Source: Pseudanabaena yagii GIHE-NHR1
GTDB lineage: Bacteria > Cyanobacteriota > Cyanobacteriia > Pseudanabaenales > Pseudanabaenaceae
Assembly (NCBI RefSeq): GCF_012863495.1
Contig: NZ_JAAVJL010000004.1
Coordinates: 275,644 to 339,643 of the forward strand
Reading direction: 5' to 3'
Length of the DNA stretch: 64,000 bases
Part shown: in pieces, positions 7,717 through 16,463 of the stretch
Numbering within the stretch: position 1 is the stretch's first letter
Layout: each line of letters opens with the position of its first letter
Translations under genes and position numbers: made by a program
Notes under the pieces: generated by a model
Database searches by the model: none
Seen by the model: the letters and a program-made list of their open reading frames with translations, nothing else
What the model was told of the DNA's origin: nothing

Positions 7717-8844
7717 ATGAATCAACTGCCAAAGGAGCAAAAACTCCAGTTTATCCGCATTGATCGAGGCATTAGTCAGTTTAACCATGACTATTACGCG
7801 GCTTTGGGCTTACCGATTATCACTAGTCCCATTTATATTCGTCATGTTTATCTGAGTATTGTCCGCATATTGCATCCTGATGTTTACGGCTTTTCGCCAG
7901 AAGAAAAGGCAGTCGCTACTCAGTATCTTGCAAAATTGGTCAATCCTGCCTATGACACCTTAATGCAAGAGCAAGAACGCCAAGCCTATCAAGGGATCTT
8001 TAAATTATTGGCGAAGCGACTCATGCAAAAATCGCGCAATGTTCCAATTTATTCGGCAATTGCCTGTGAATTACTCTTCGCTCCCAATGATGGTCTATAC
8101 GAGCGTTCTGTTTCTGCGATCGCCAAAAAGCAATATGAGTCCCTCAGTACGATCCTCAAATATACAGCGCAAATCAGTGAACTCAATCTGGTTTATATTC
8201 TCTACAAAGAGGGATACATATACGGCGCACCGAACATGCCACCTGTCCTAGCGCCCATGGTGCAGCCTAAAAATGCATATTTTCCTCCAGCCTATCCCAG
8301 TCCTGAAACCTACCCAACTCCAACAGCTAAGCCGACTTACGGAAATTCCAACTATGCAAATCCTAACTATGCAAACATAAGAGCTACATATTCAACCTAT
8401 CAACCAAGTAGCCAAAATGACGATGATGCAACTGTAATTCAGAGCAGAAGTGATGTACGTGATAATGGTGCGATCGCTGCTCGATTGAAAGCATGTGAAG
8501 CATATATTAGTCAAAACGATTGGCAAACTGCACTTAAGGAACTTCGCGATATTTCGCAAATCGATAAAGACAATAGTAAATGTCTGGCGATGCTCGGCGT
8601 AGTTTACAAAAACATCAATCAGCCTCAAATGGCGAAAATTAGTTTGCAGCGATCGCTTCAGATCAACCCCCAAGAACCATTGGCGCTAAAACATATTAAA
8701 GATCTCATTAATCCAAATCCCGATCAAAAAAGCGATCCTAAACCTAAGCCTTCTACTACCCAGAAAAAAGCACTCCCACCACCTCAACAACGTGGCTGGT
8801 TATCCAACCTCCTTGGATGGGCTTCACCCAATGATCCTAAGTAA
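7717..8844 (+). CDS. J-domain protein with TPR repeats
   Basis: The N-terminal 100 residues read as a DnaJ-like domain: HDYYAALGLP, a helix, the diagnostic HPD in RILHPDVYGFSP, then NPAYDTLMQEQERQAYQ. A hydrophilic, proline/tyrosine/asparagine-rich linker (about residues 180-235) contains PSPETYPTPTAKPTYG and repeated N-Y-A-N. After it come two TPR-like helices pairs (ARLKACEAYISQNDWQTALKE and CLAMLGVVYKNINQPQMAK) and a lysine/proline-rich tail. It probably works as an Hsp70 co-chaperone. The client is unknown. It stands alone between two hairpins. Confidence 0.8.
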   Translation: MNQLPKEQKLQFIRIDRGISQFNHDYYAALGLPIITSPIYIRHVYLSIVRILHPDVYGFSPEEKAVATQYLAKLVNPAYDTLMQEQERQAYQGIFKLLAKRLMQKSRNVPIYSAIACELLFAPNDGLYERSVSAIAKKQYESLSTILKYTAQISELNLVYILYKEGYIYGAPNMPPVLAPMVQPKNAYFPPAYPSPETYPTPTAKPTYGNSNYANPNYANIRATYSTYQPSSQNDDDATVIQSRSDVRDNGAIAARLKACEAYISQNDWQTALKELRDISQIDKDNSKCLAMLGVVYKNINQPQMAKISLQRSLQINPQEPLALKHIKDLINPNPDQKSDPKPKPSTTQKKALPPPQQRGWLSNLLGWASPNDPK

Positions 8845-8876
8845 ATGATGGGTGGCACTTTGTACCGCCCATCATT
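8843..8876. terminator. Hairpin after J-domain gene
   Basis: Arms AAATGATGGGTGG and CCGCCCATCATTT (one mismatch) beginning at the stop codon region, loop of about 8 bases. Likely terminator. Confidence 0.6.
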
Positions 8877-8923
8877 TATTCATACCTGATAAAATATTCG
8901 ATAAGCGATCCCCCCTTTAGGTT

Positions 8924-9481
8924 ATGTCCAAAATCAATTTAGCAACGATTACTTTAATAGTTAGTTCTTTGATTGGGATTAGTGAGTTATTTGTCAATCA
9001 ATCGAACCTTGCTAATCACGCAAATGCTCAAACTTCAGATTGCTTTATGGTTAATTCTAAAGGGCGGCGTATTGATCTCAGTGGTTTATGTAATGGGAAC
9101 CAAAATGAAATAGTCAGAATTCCCATCAAGAGACGTATGCGTGGTATTCCCATTGTTGAAGTCACTTTTAATGGTAATCGTATCTATGAAATGATGTTGG
9201 ATACTGGGGCAAGTAGAACTTTAATTACCGCCGAAATGGCGCAAATGCTGAATGTTGTACCCGACACTTCAGAGGAGTTTGATATTGCTGACGGAAGTAA
9301 AGTGAGCTTTCCTATCGGCAAAGTAAAATCAATTTCATTGGGTTCTCTCAAAGTTCAAATGATGCCTGTACCAATCGCCACGAAAGCAAATATGGGATTA
9401 TTAGGTCATGATTTCTTCGGCAATCTCGATATCAAAATCGGACAGAATATGATTGAGTTATCTCCTCGTAGATTCTTTTAA
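8924..9481 (+). CDS. Retropepsin-like aspartic protease, secreted
   Basis: The 185-residue protein begins with a hydrophobic signal-like segment (LATITLIVSSLIGISELFV). A single retropepsin-type domain follows: VEVTFNGNRIYEMMLDTGAS with the catalytic DTGA, then TLITAEMAQML, a strand with SFPIGKVKSISLGSLKV and the second core strand LLGHDFFGNLDI. One DTG motif per chain implies a homodimer, as in retroviral and bacterial clan AA proteases. The substrate is unknown. It is transcribed alone and followed by a very strong palindrome. Confidence 0.82.
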   Translation: MSKINLATITLIVSSLIGISELFVNQSNLANHANAQTSDCFMVNSKGRRIDLSGLCNGNQNEIVRIPIKRRMRGIPIVEVTFNGNRIYEMMLDTGASRTLITAEMAQMLNVVPDTSEEFDIADGSKVSFPIGKVKSISLGSLKVQMMPVPIATKANMGLLGHDFFGNLDIKIGQNMIELSPRRFF

Positions 9482-9519
9482 AATTGCTACAGTTGAGCAA
9501 AACTAGGTTATTGGTTTTT

Positions 9520-9560
9520 GGGTAGATGAGGCGCGGGCGAAGCCCGCGCCTCATCTACCC
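9520..9560. repeat. Perfect palindrome with GC-GAA-GC apex
   Basis: Nineteen-base perfect stem (GGGTAGATGAGGCGCGGGC and complement) with a 3-base loop, between convergent genes. It could terminate both. Confidence 0.75.
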
Positions 9561-9581
9561 GATGCGTAATTCTTATAAGGG

Positions 9582-9645
9582 ACTAAAGTACCTGTGGCTT
9601 CGACTTCGCTTAGCCAACGTTAGCTGAGCGAAGTCGAAGCTAGAT
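9582..9645 (-). repeat. 64-bp dispersed palindromic repeat, copy 1
   Basis: The reverse complement matches 46537-46600 at 63 of 64 bases. The centre is itself palindromic, with arms GCTTCGACTTCGCTCAGC around TAACGTTG. It adjoins the stop of the potassium channel gene. Confidence 0.85.
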
Positions 9646-9651
9646 CACTCT

Positions 9652-12090
9652 CTATAAAGGATAGATTTTAATTGGCAGAAGTCTCATGAGGGCTTGTCCT
9701 AAACGATAGGCTTGAGTGTCATACATGGGAAGCTCGATCGCCGCAGGTAGTTTTTGCATAAAGCGACGGGCAAGATCAAGATCACAACCTGAAATATTTT
9801 TGAGTTGATTCCCTGCATCAAGTAACACACTGGCGTTAAGAGGTGGTTTGGCTCGTAACTGCCAAAGTTTCGGAGTATGGAGGTTACCTAATTCAATGCG
9901 GCGTAGTCCTGAAATAGAAGCTAATACCGTTAAGCGATCGCCTGCCTGCATCACATCATCATCTGACGGCATAAAGAACTCACTAATTCCATTAACTTTT
10001 GGCTCACTGGTTTTTAAGTAAATAGGCACAACCGTATAGCCATAGGCAATTTGCGATAAATTTTTGCCCACTAAAGTGTCATTCTCTGAAATTAGATATT
10101 CAGCAACTAAAACTGTGCGTTGATTCAGCCGAAATAGACTTAACATATTTTCGCCAAAGGCTGCTCCTGCAAATGCTTCTGCGGAGAGCGCATAGGCACA
10201 AAAAGATTGAGATTTTGGCAATAGCTCGGCTAAGTTTTCGCTAAAGTAGCGATCGTAAGTACGAATAGCTAAATTGATTTCACGGCTTACCTTTTTAGCA
10301 GCGTCACGAGCTAATAGAGCCGCTTCGAGGTTGAGCATTTGATCGTCAGTGACTGTGAGAATACTCTTAGCTTGTGCGAGGTTAGTTTTAGATAATTCTT
10401 CAATGATATTGCCAGTGAACCAAGGAACCTTGTCGGCAAGGTCGCAATCATAAGTATGTTCACTGACGATTACAAGAGGAATTTGCAGTTTAAATAGCAG
10501 GTCAGCAATACGTTGTCCGAGTCTGCCAAACCCGATGAGGACTATGTGATCATGAGTTGGCAAAGGTAGCGATCGCTTAAAAAATTCAAATTTAGAACTG
10601 AGAATACTATCGGCAATTAGTCCAATTACTCCCAAAACGAATAGTAAGCTGACGAGCGTAATGGCGATACAAAACAGCATTAACCATAGAGGAACTTGGT
10701 CTTCACCAACCAGCCCCCCAAACACATCACCATAGCCGCCTAAAAGTAAGATCACGCTGGTGGAGATAGCTTTTTGCAAAGAGATATTAGGTACGTTGAA
10801 ATACAAGATTGTGGAACTCAGCCCTAATAGAATGATTGCGGTAATGATTCCCCATAGCACTAAACTTCGAGATCGCTTTGCTTGAATCCAAGTAAAAAGC
10901 TGTTTCCATTTGGATTTGCAGATAGATATCAAAAAAGAAGGATGGATCAATCTTTGAACTAATTGATAAATTCTTTGGATGGTAGAAAAGTGATTACTTT
11001 CTAACTCAGAATGAGACTTTCCTTTATCAAGAAAATTAGAAGCAAAGTTATGCTCAACATATTCAATAATTGTCACCTTATCGCCAACTTGCACAAGCTG
11101 ATCGGGTTGCCATTGAAAAAATAAGCGATCAGGATTAAGTTCAGCAATACTCAAAAGTCGCGATTGTTTTTTATGCAATAGATAGGCGGGAGTTCTCACA
11201 AGACGATAGTCATCGGGATTAACGATGGATTCCACTACACGCAATTTGCGATCGCCGATTTGAAACAATCCTAATGTTCCCTTGCCTAAACCTGCTACAG
11301 CAAACGAGGCGGCAGGTAAATCAACGGGATCGAGGGCAACAAAATTTCCTAATTGCTCTTTTAAGAGCTGATTGAGATTTTGGCGGGATGAGCGTACTAC
11401 GATATGGATATTGGGATTAAGGCGACGAGCAGCGATCGCTGCTTCAATATTGACATTCTCATTACTAGTGACTAGTAAAATTGCGCGACAATTATGGATG
11501 CCAGCCTTGATTAAAATTTCGGAACGACGGCAATCCCCTAAAATTAGTGGTTCATCAAGCAGTTCTGAGAAATGATCAAGTTCCATTATTTCTGGTTGTA
11601 CTTTATTGATCGCACAAATTTTGACTTCATATTCACCATAGGCAAATTTCTTGAGATTAAATACTGAATATTGTCCTAAGCTACCCAAACCACATACGAT
11701 AAAGCGATCGCATATATTCGTCCCAGTCAGTGCTTCTACTGCATCTAAGTTTCTATTAGAATCTAAAGCTTCTTTTTGAGCTACAGTTTCTTTCTCTTCT
11801 TCTTTCTCTGTATGAGCAATATTTTCAAGTTTATGATAGTTTAACTTAAATTTTTCTGACCATATCGGCAATGGCTGACCGAATAAAAAAGCATAAACTT
11901 TAGCTATCTCTAAATAATCATCAAGATCGTCAAAACATTTGGAGATTTCAGCTAATAAAGTGGTGCGATCGCCAAAGTAGGTAGACTCTAGCAAAATATG
12001 TATTTCTTGACGCTTTTGTCTAACGGTGACATTTACTTTAATCCCCAAATCAAGCAGGTGATTTTTGATGAGAGTAGCAAGCGATCGCAT
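9652..12090 (-). CDS. Potassium channel-type protein with two RCK/TrkA-N modules
   Basis: This 812-residue protein has an N-terminal region, then an RCK/TrkA-N Rossmann domain from about residue 128 (FIVCGLGSLGQ) with a TrkA-C-like stretch. A two-helix pore module follows (about residues 405-500), with a filter-like GGYGD near residue 452. A second RCK domain starts near residue 515 (HIVLIGFGRLGQ) with its own C-terminal domain. RCK domains bind NAD(H), nucleotides or ions to gate K+ flux. The pore flanked by RCK modules on both sides resembles the cyanobacterial NAD-binding K+ channel family related to CASTOR-type channels. It is divergent from purS across a strong palindrome. Confidence 0.82.
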   Translation of the reverse strand: MRSLATLIKNHLLDLGIKVNVTVRQKRQEIHILLESTYFGDRTTLLAEISKCFDDLDDYLEIAKVYAFLFGQPLPIWSEKFKLNYHKLENIAHTEKEEEKETVAQKEALDSNRNLDAVEALTGTNICDRFIVCGLGSLGQYSVFNLKKFAYGEYEVKICAINKVQPEIMELDHFSELLDEPLILGDCRRSEILIKAGIHNCRAILLVTSNENVNIEAAIAARRLNPNIHIVVRSSRQNLNQLLKEQLGNFVALDPVDLPAASFAVAGLGKGTLGLFQIGDRKLRVVESIVNPDDYRLVRTPAYLLHKKQSRLLSIAELNPDRLFFQWQPDQLVQVGDKVTIIEYVEHNFASNFLDKGKSHSELESNHFSTIQRIYQLVQRLIHPSFLISICKSKWKQLFTWIQAKRSRSLVLWGIITAIILLGLSSTILYFNVPNISLQKAISTSVILLLGGYGDVFGGLVGEDQVPLWLMLFCIAITLVSLLFVLGVIGLIADSILSSKFEFFKRSLPLPTHDHIVLIGFGRLGQRIADLLFKLQIPLVIVSEHTYDCDLADKVPWFTGNIIEELSKTNLAQAKSILTVTDDQMLNLEAALLARDAAKKVSREINLAIRTYDRYFSENLAELLPKSQSFCAYALSAEAFAGAAFGENMLSLFRLNQRTVLVAEYLISENDTLVGKNLSQIAYGYTVVPIYLKTSEPKVNGISEFFMPSDDDVMQAGDRLTVLASISGLRRIELGNLHTPKLWQLRAKPPLNASVLLDAGNQLKNISGCDLDLARRFMQKLPAAIELPMYDTQAYRLGQALMRLLPIKIYPL

Positions 12091-12175
12091 TATTTATGTT
12101 TAAAAATTTGGATGAATTGTCAAAGGCTGATCATAGACTATAAATATTAATAGAAGGTTATAAGGATATAGAACT

Positions 12176-12228
12176 CCAAAGAAGTAATGAAGTACCTTGC
12201 TCTGCAAGGTACTTCATTACTTCTTTGG
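12176..12228. repeat. Perfect 25-bp-stem palindrome, GC-TCT-GC apex
   Basis: Arms CCAAAGAAGTAATGAAGTAC... fully complementary, 3-base loop. It lies between the divergent channel and purS genes, upstream of both, so it is not a terminator. It could be a transcript leader structure or a repeat element. Confidence 0.8.
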
Positions 12229-12300
12229 GATCTTCTTGCTATATGATCGATCTTATAGTCTCGCGATAAAATCTATGGTGGTCTTCTCACCATTCACTAT

Positions 12301-12352
12301 TCAGCATGAAGTATCAAGCCCGTATATCAGCATGAAGTATCAAGCCCGTATA
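12301..12352 (+). repeat. Perfect 26-bp tandem duplication over the purS start
   Basis: Bases 12301-12326 and 12327-12352 are identical and include the start codon and first seven codons of purS. The first ATG (12306) opens a nine-codon frame whose TGA overlaps the real purS ATG (ATGA at 12332-12335). Confidence 0.9.
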
Positions 12353-12583
12353 TTTGTTACCTTACGTCCATCGGTTCTCGATCCCGCAGGCACTGCTGTA
12401 CAGTCTGCTCTCAAACAAATGGATTATCACGTTGACTCAGTTCGCATCGGTAAGTATGTGGAAATAGTCCTAGATGCCGATAATGAAGCTGAAGCATCCC
12501 AGAAGCTAGATGAAGCTGCGGACAAGCTGTTGGCAAATCCTGTCATCGAAAATTACCGTGTTGAATTAACCCCGATCGCTTAG
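12332..12583 (+). CDS. purS: FGAM synthase subunit PurS
   Basis: PurS is the small subunit of the three-part phosphoribosylformylglycinamidine synthase (PurS-PurQ-PurL). The 83-residue product starts MKYQARIFVTLRPSVLDPAG, the standard PurS opening, and continues with GKYVEIVLDADNEAEA. The frame is open further upstream, but that extension is unlike the family. The ATG at 12332 is the second of two identical ATG contexts produced by a 26-bp duplication. No strong Shine-Dalgarno is visible, and overlap with the upstream nine-codon frame may couple translation. purQ follows after 11 bases. Confidence 0.94.
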   Translation: MKYQARIFVTLRPSVLDPAGTAVQSALKQMDYHVDSVRIGKYVEIVLDADNEAEASQKLDEAADKLLANPVIENYRVELTPIA

Positions 12584-12594
12584 GAATTGACAAT

Positions 12595-13293
12595 ATGAAA
12601 TTTGGTATTCTCGTATTCCCCGGTTCCAACTGCGATCGCGATGTTGCCACGGTTACTAGCGGAATTCTGCAACAGCCCACGAGATTAATTTGGCATAGTG
12701 ACACCGATATTAGCGATTGTGATGTAATTGTTGTACCTGGGGGATTTAGCTACGGTGATTACTTACGCTGTGGAGCGATCGCTCGATTTGCACCTGTAAT
12801 GAAATCTTTGCAAGAACATGCCGCTAAAGGTAAGTATGTATTAGGCATTTGTAATGGATTCCAGATCTTGACAGAATCAGGCTTATTGCAAGGTGCATTA
12901 GTCAGAAATCGCGATTTGCACTTTATTTGCGATCGCGCACCTTTGCGAGTTGAGCGTAATGATTTAGCTTTCACCAAGAAATATCAAAAGCAGCAGGTAA
13001 TCTCTTTACCAATCGCCCATGGGGAAGGTTGCTATTTCGCGGATGCGGATACGCTCAAGGAACTGGAAGATAATAATCAAGTTGTATTCCGTTATAGCGA
13101 TGCGATCGGCAATATCACTGATGACGCTAATCCTAACGGCTCAGTATCTAACATTGCAGGGATTTGCAACAAGCAAGGTAACGTTTTGGGGATGATGCCC
13201 CATCCTGAACGTGCTGCTGAAGGGATTTTGGGCAGTACTGATGGCAAGGCTTTATTTGAAGGACTTCTTGAAGGGTTGTTAGTCAATGCCTAG
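12595..13293 (+). CDS. purQ: FGAM synthase glutaminase subunit PurQ
   Basis: This class I glutamine amidotransferase supplies ammonia to PurL in purine synthesis. The 232 residues show the opening FGILVFPGSNCDRDV, the oxyanion region VPGGFSYGDYLRCGAIA, the nucleophile cysteine in LGICNGFQIL and the His/Glu pair in MMPHPERA. Length is normal for the small-subunit type. It forms an operon with purS and overlaps sixA by eight bases. purL is not in the window. Confidence 0.96.
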   Translation: MKFGILVFPGSNCDRDVATVTSGILQQPTRLIWHSDTDISDCDVIVVPGGFSYGDYLRCGAIARFAPVMKSLQEHAAKGKYVLGICNGFQILTESGLLQGALVRNRDLHFICDRAPLRVERNDLAFTKKYQKQQVISLPIAHGEGCYFADADTLKELEDNNQVVFRYSDAIGNITDDANPNGSVSNIAGICNKQGNVLGMMPHPERAAEGILGSTDGKALFEGLLEGLLVNA

Positions 13294-13789
13294 CCTCTAT
13301 TTAATCCGTCACGGCATTGCTGAAGATCGTGAGAATTACGAGGATGATACCCTCCGTCCTCTCACCGACGAGGGTCGCAAAAAGACTAAGCAAGTTGCGA
13401 AGCGTCTCTATGATTTAGGCTTGCGCTTTGACCTATTGCAAACTAGCCCCCTAGTTCGCGCTCAGCAGACAGCCGAGATATTTACAAATGTCTTTAGTAG
13501 TCCTGTGCAGCAATCCTCAGAACTTGCCCCCGAAGGAAGTTTTGAAGCATGGCTCCAGTGGGTTACGGAATGGATCAGTCAACATCCTCAACCTGCTAGG
13601 GCATCCCTAGGAATAATTGGTCATGAACCTGACCTGACTACATGGGCAGAAACTTTGCTCTGGGGAGAGTCTAAGGGAGCATTGGTATTAAAAAAGGCTG
13701 GCATCATTGGTTTAGTGTTACCAGAGTCTCAACCTTGGACTGCCAACGGAATTCTCTTTTTATCGATTCCACCCAAGTTGCTCATATAA
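13286..13789 (+). CDS. sixA: Phosphohistidine phosphatase SixA-like
   Basis: This 167-residue histidine phosphatase family protein begins LYLIRHGIAEDRENYEDD, with the RHG phosphoacceptor motif and the acidic insertion typical of SixA. It continues RPLTDEGRKKT, LLQTSPLVRAQQTAE and the second catalytic histidine in GIIGHEPDLTTW. SixA removes phosphate from histidine phosphotransfer domains or, in some bacteria, from the nitrogen phosphotransferase system. The ATG overlaps the end of purQ, so it is co-transcribed, although a link with purine synthesis is not known. Confidence 0.88.
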   Translation: MPSLYLIRHGIAEDRENYEDDTLRPLTDEGRKKTKQVAKRLYDLGLRFDLLQTSPLVRAQQTAEIFTNVFSSPVQQSSELAPEGSFEAWLQWVTEWISQHPQPARASLGIIGHEPDLTTWAETLLWGESKGALVLKKAGIIGLVLPESQPWTANGILFLSIPPKLLI

Positions 13790-13824
13790 GAAAGAAGCAG
13801 TGCAATGCACCGCTTCTTTCTTAT
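13786..13824. terminator. Bidirectional hairpin between sixA and rpe
   Basis: Stem ATAAGAAAGAAGC(A/G)GTGC and complement with GC-AAT-GC apex, overlapping the sixA stop and lying 30 bases from the rpe stop. Confidence 0.75.
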
Positions 13825-13853
13825 GGTTAGTTTGAGCGCAAAGCGCTGGTAAT

Positions 13854-14543
13854 TTATGCTGTTACCAACTCAGGACGCTTACTGTTGCGAATACCATCGA
13901 TCGCTTTAGCATAGTCAGGGGCATTAAATACCGCCGAACCAGCAACGATCGCATTAGCACCAGCTTCTAGAACCTGCCAAGTATTATTTGCCTTCAGACC
14001 ACCATCAACTTCGATCCAAGGATCAAGTCCGCGATCGTCACACATTTGACGCAACTTCGCAATCTTAGGAATGACGTTAGGAATAAAGCTCTGACCACCA
14101 AATCCTGGGTTAACACTCATGATCAAGACCAAATCGCACAAATCGAGAACATATTCAATGAAGCTCAAAGGTGTGGAAGGATTGAGGGATACACCAGCTA
14201 ATTTACCAAGTTCTTTGATTTGGCAAAGATTACGATGTAAATGAGGGCAAGCGGTATGCTCTGCATGAACAGTGATGATATCTGCACCAGCTTTAGCGAA
14301 ATCAGGTACATATCTCTCTGGCTCAGCAATCATCAAATGCACATCTAAAATTTTGGTGGTTACAGGACGGATTGCCGACACAACCAATGGACCAATGGTG
14401 ATATTTGGAACGAAACGACCATCCATCACATCAACGTGAATCCAATCCGCACCCGCCGCATCAACTGCACGAATGTCGTCACCCAAACGGCTAAAGTCAG
14501 CAGAAAGGATCGAGGGAGAAATAACTGTGGACTTCTTAGGCAT
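13854..14543 (-). CDS. rpe: Ribulose-phosphate 3-epimerase
   Basis: Rpe interconverts ribulose-5-phosphate and xylulose-5-phosphate in the Calvin cycle and pentose phosphate pathway. The 229-residue TIM barrel shows [15 protein letters not shown], the metal/catalytic segment [33 protein letters not shown] and the phosphate loop region DGGLKANN...[12 protein letters not shown]. Its length is standard. It is convergent with sixA and preceded by about 240 bp of non-coding DNA with a palindrome. Confidence 0.97.
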   Translation of the reverse strand: MPKKSTVISPSILSADFSRLGDDIRAVDAAGADWIHVDVMDGRFVPNITIGPLVVSAIRPVTTKILDVHLMIAEPERYVPDFAKAGADIITVHAEHTACPHLHRNLCQIKELGKLAGVSLNPSTPLSFIEYVLDLCDLVLIMSVNPGFGGQSFIPNVIPKIAKLRQMCDDRGLDPWIEVDGGLKANNTWQVLEAGANAIVAGSAVFNAPDYAKAIDGIRNSKRPELVTA

Positions 14544-14700
14544 ATGATTTACGGGGGGCTTAGCTTTACAAAGATCTAAAAAACAGCAGAAAAGTGTAGT
14601 TTTAACTACATCCTTGTATTAATTATTAATTAAATTTAGCAGTTTTGAACGTAAGGATGACAATTAATATTCAATTAGGTTTTGTGTCCTTACTTACAGA

Positions 14701-14745
14701 CCCAAAAACTGTGGCGCACGCTGTGCGTGCGCCACAGTTTTTGGG
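14701..14745. repeat. GTGGCGCAC palindrome family, copy 2
   Basis: Arms CCCAAAAACTGTGGCGCACG and complement with a 3-base loop. Core shared with 4111-4163 and 55123-55171. It lies downstream of the PiT gene and upstream of rpe on the minus strand, so it can act as PiT terminator. Confidence 0.75.
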
Positions 14746-14780
14746 GTTTATATTTAATTGCACCCATTTACTTAGTTGAT

Positions 14781-16253
14781 TTAGAAGGCTGCCGATTTAA
14801 GTGTAAATAAACCAATAATGTAAGTCGTAAAACCAAGCAAAATACAACTTGGTAAAGTCAATAGCCAAGCTAGCAAAAGATTTCTTAAAGTATCGACTTG
14901 CACGCCTGAACGGTTGGCAACCATCGAGCCAGCAATACCTGAGGAAAGAATGTGCGTAGTACTCACAGGTAATCCGAAATAATCAGCCGCACTAATTGTC
15001 GTCATCGTGATTAGCTCGGCGGATGCTCCTTGGGCATAATTCAGATGCTCTTTACCAATTTTCTCGCCTACAGTAACGACAACTCTCTTCCAACCAATCA
15101 TTGTTCCTAAACCGAGAGCCAGAGCAATTGTGATTTTGATCCAATAGGGGATAAATTTGGTGAGATGATCCAATTGATTGCGATAGTTAGTGATTATTTC
15201 TGGATGATCAAAATTAGCTAAGTATTGTTGTTTTTCTAACTTGGTAATAGTACTGGCGACAAGATAAATATCATCTCTAACTCGGCGACGATCGCTTGCA
15301 GCAATATCCAGCAAATTGTTATTAATTGATAACTTCTCAGCAATGATTTGACTCTCAGCAACCAGCGATCGCCAAATATTTTCATTCACATGTCCCTGTG
15401 GTTTGAGAAACTGACTAAGTTCATCACGACTGTTTGGGAAAGAGGGATCTTGATTAGTATTGATAATAAATTGCGAAGATAAAACGGGAATCACAGAATT
15501 TGATGAGGCGACTAATTGCGCGATCGCTTGAGGACTGGTCTGCAAATTTAAAGAAAAAAAGCTAGGTAAAATCGCTACTAAAATCAGCATCATTAAACCC
15601 ATCCCCTTCTGCCCATCATTAGACCCGTGGGCAAAACTTACACCCGAACAGGTCAAAATCAACACAGTACGAATCCATATCGAAGGAACATTCTCTTCTG
15701 GTGCGGTATAAAGTTCCTCTTGGCGGATTAAATATTTAGCAATTAGAAATAGAATTGCTGCTCCGCAAAATCCTAGCAATGGCGAAATTACAAGCGAAAT
15801 CACGATTTCCTGCATCTTCAGCCAATTAATCCCATCCCACCAATAGCTATTTGTCGAAGAGAAAGAATTTATTACAGAATTAGCAATCCCAATGCCAGTA
15901 ATTGAGCCAATTAAAGTATGGGTGCTGGATACAGGCAATCCCAAATACCAAGTTCCTAAATTCCAGATAATTGCCGACAGGAGTAAAGCGATCGCCATGA
16001 CCAAGCTTTGTGATGTTGAGCTATTCACCACCAGATCTACAGGCAACAGGGCAATAATCGCAAAGGCAACCGTTCCGCTCGAAGTGAGTACTCCCAGCAA
16101 ATTACAAATTCCCGATAGAACAACTGCATAGGTTGGCTTTAGCGTATTTGTATAAATAACAGTAGCCACAGCATTAGCCGTGTCATGAAACCCATTCACA
16201 AACTCAAAGCCAATGACTAAAGCGATCGCTAAACCAAAAAATAGATATTCCAT
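14781..16253 (-). CDS. PiT family inorganic phosphate permease
   Basis: This 490-residue membrane transporter carries the two PiT signature repeats. The N-terminal one contains FVNGFHDTANAVATV and PVSSTHTLIGSITG. The C-terminal one contains FAHGSNDGQKGMG and PVSTTHILSSGIAGSM. These transporters move metal-phosphate with H+ or Na+. Between the halves (about residues 225-360) is a large hydrophilic, mainly helical region with SQIIAEKLS and a DNA-like-charged DRRRVRDD stretch, longer than in E. coli PitA. It lies downstream of mreD with a tandem repeat between them. Confidence 0.9.
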   Translation of the reverse strand: MEYLFFGLAIALVIGFEFVNGFHDTANAVATVIYTNTLKPTYAVVLSGICNLLGVLTSSGTVAFAIIALLPVDLVVNSSTSQSLVMAIALLLSAIIWNLGTWYLGLPVSSTHTLIGSITGIGIANSVINSFSSTNSYWWDGINWLKMQEIVISLVISPLLGFCGAAILFLIAKYLIRQEELYTAPEENVPSIWIRTVLILTCSGVSFAHGSNDGQKGMGLMMLILVAILPSFFSLNLQTSPQAIAQLVASSNSVIPVLSSQFIINTNQDPSFPNSRDELSQFLKPQGHVNENIWRSLVAESQIIAEKLSINNNLLDIAASDRRRVRDDIYLVASTITKLEKQQYLANFDHPEIITNYRNQLDHLTKFIPYWIKITIALALGLGTMIGWKRVVVTVGEKIGKEHLNYAQGASAELITMTTISAADYFGLPVSTTHILSSGIAGSMVANRSGVQVDTLRNLLLAWLLTLPSCILLGFTTYIIGLFTLKSAAF

Positions 16254-16259
16254 CTGCTT

Positions 16260-16463
16260 ATTCTAAAAGCTGTGCAAAGCACCGCTTTTAATCTTCTTAT
16301 CTTTGTGATGATTGCCACCAACGCATTATTCTAAAATCTTTGCAAAGCAAAATTTCTAATCTTCTTATCTTTGTGATGATTGCCACCAACGCATTATTCC
16401 AAAACCTTTGCAAAGCAAAGGTTTTAATCTTCTTGCCTATCCATAGATCGCCACCAACGGCTA
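16260..16463. repeat. 68-bp tandem array copied from the mreD 3' end (3 units)
   Basis: Units start at 16260, 16328 and 16396, exactly 68 bp apart. Each has a hairpin with GC-AAA-GC apex followed by the complement of a coding tail. The third unit is the real mreD end; the other two encode a diverged tail (RWWQSSQR then stop, against RWWRSMDRQED then stop). Confidence 0.85.

Noticed and set aside
12197..12331. N-terminal extension of purS in frame
   Set aside because: It passes through a perfect palindrome and the duplicated start region; family members start at MKYQARI.
16260..16463. 68-bp periodicity considered as CRISPR or VNTR
   Set aside because: Units are homologous along their full length and derive from the mreD end, so this is tandem duplication of a gene end.
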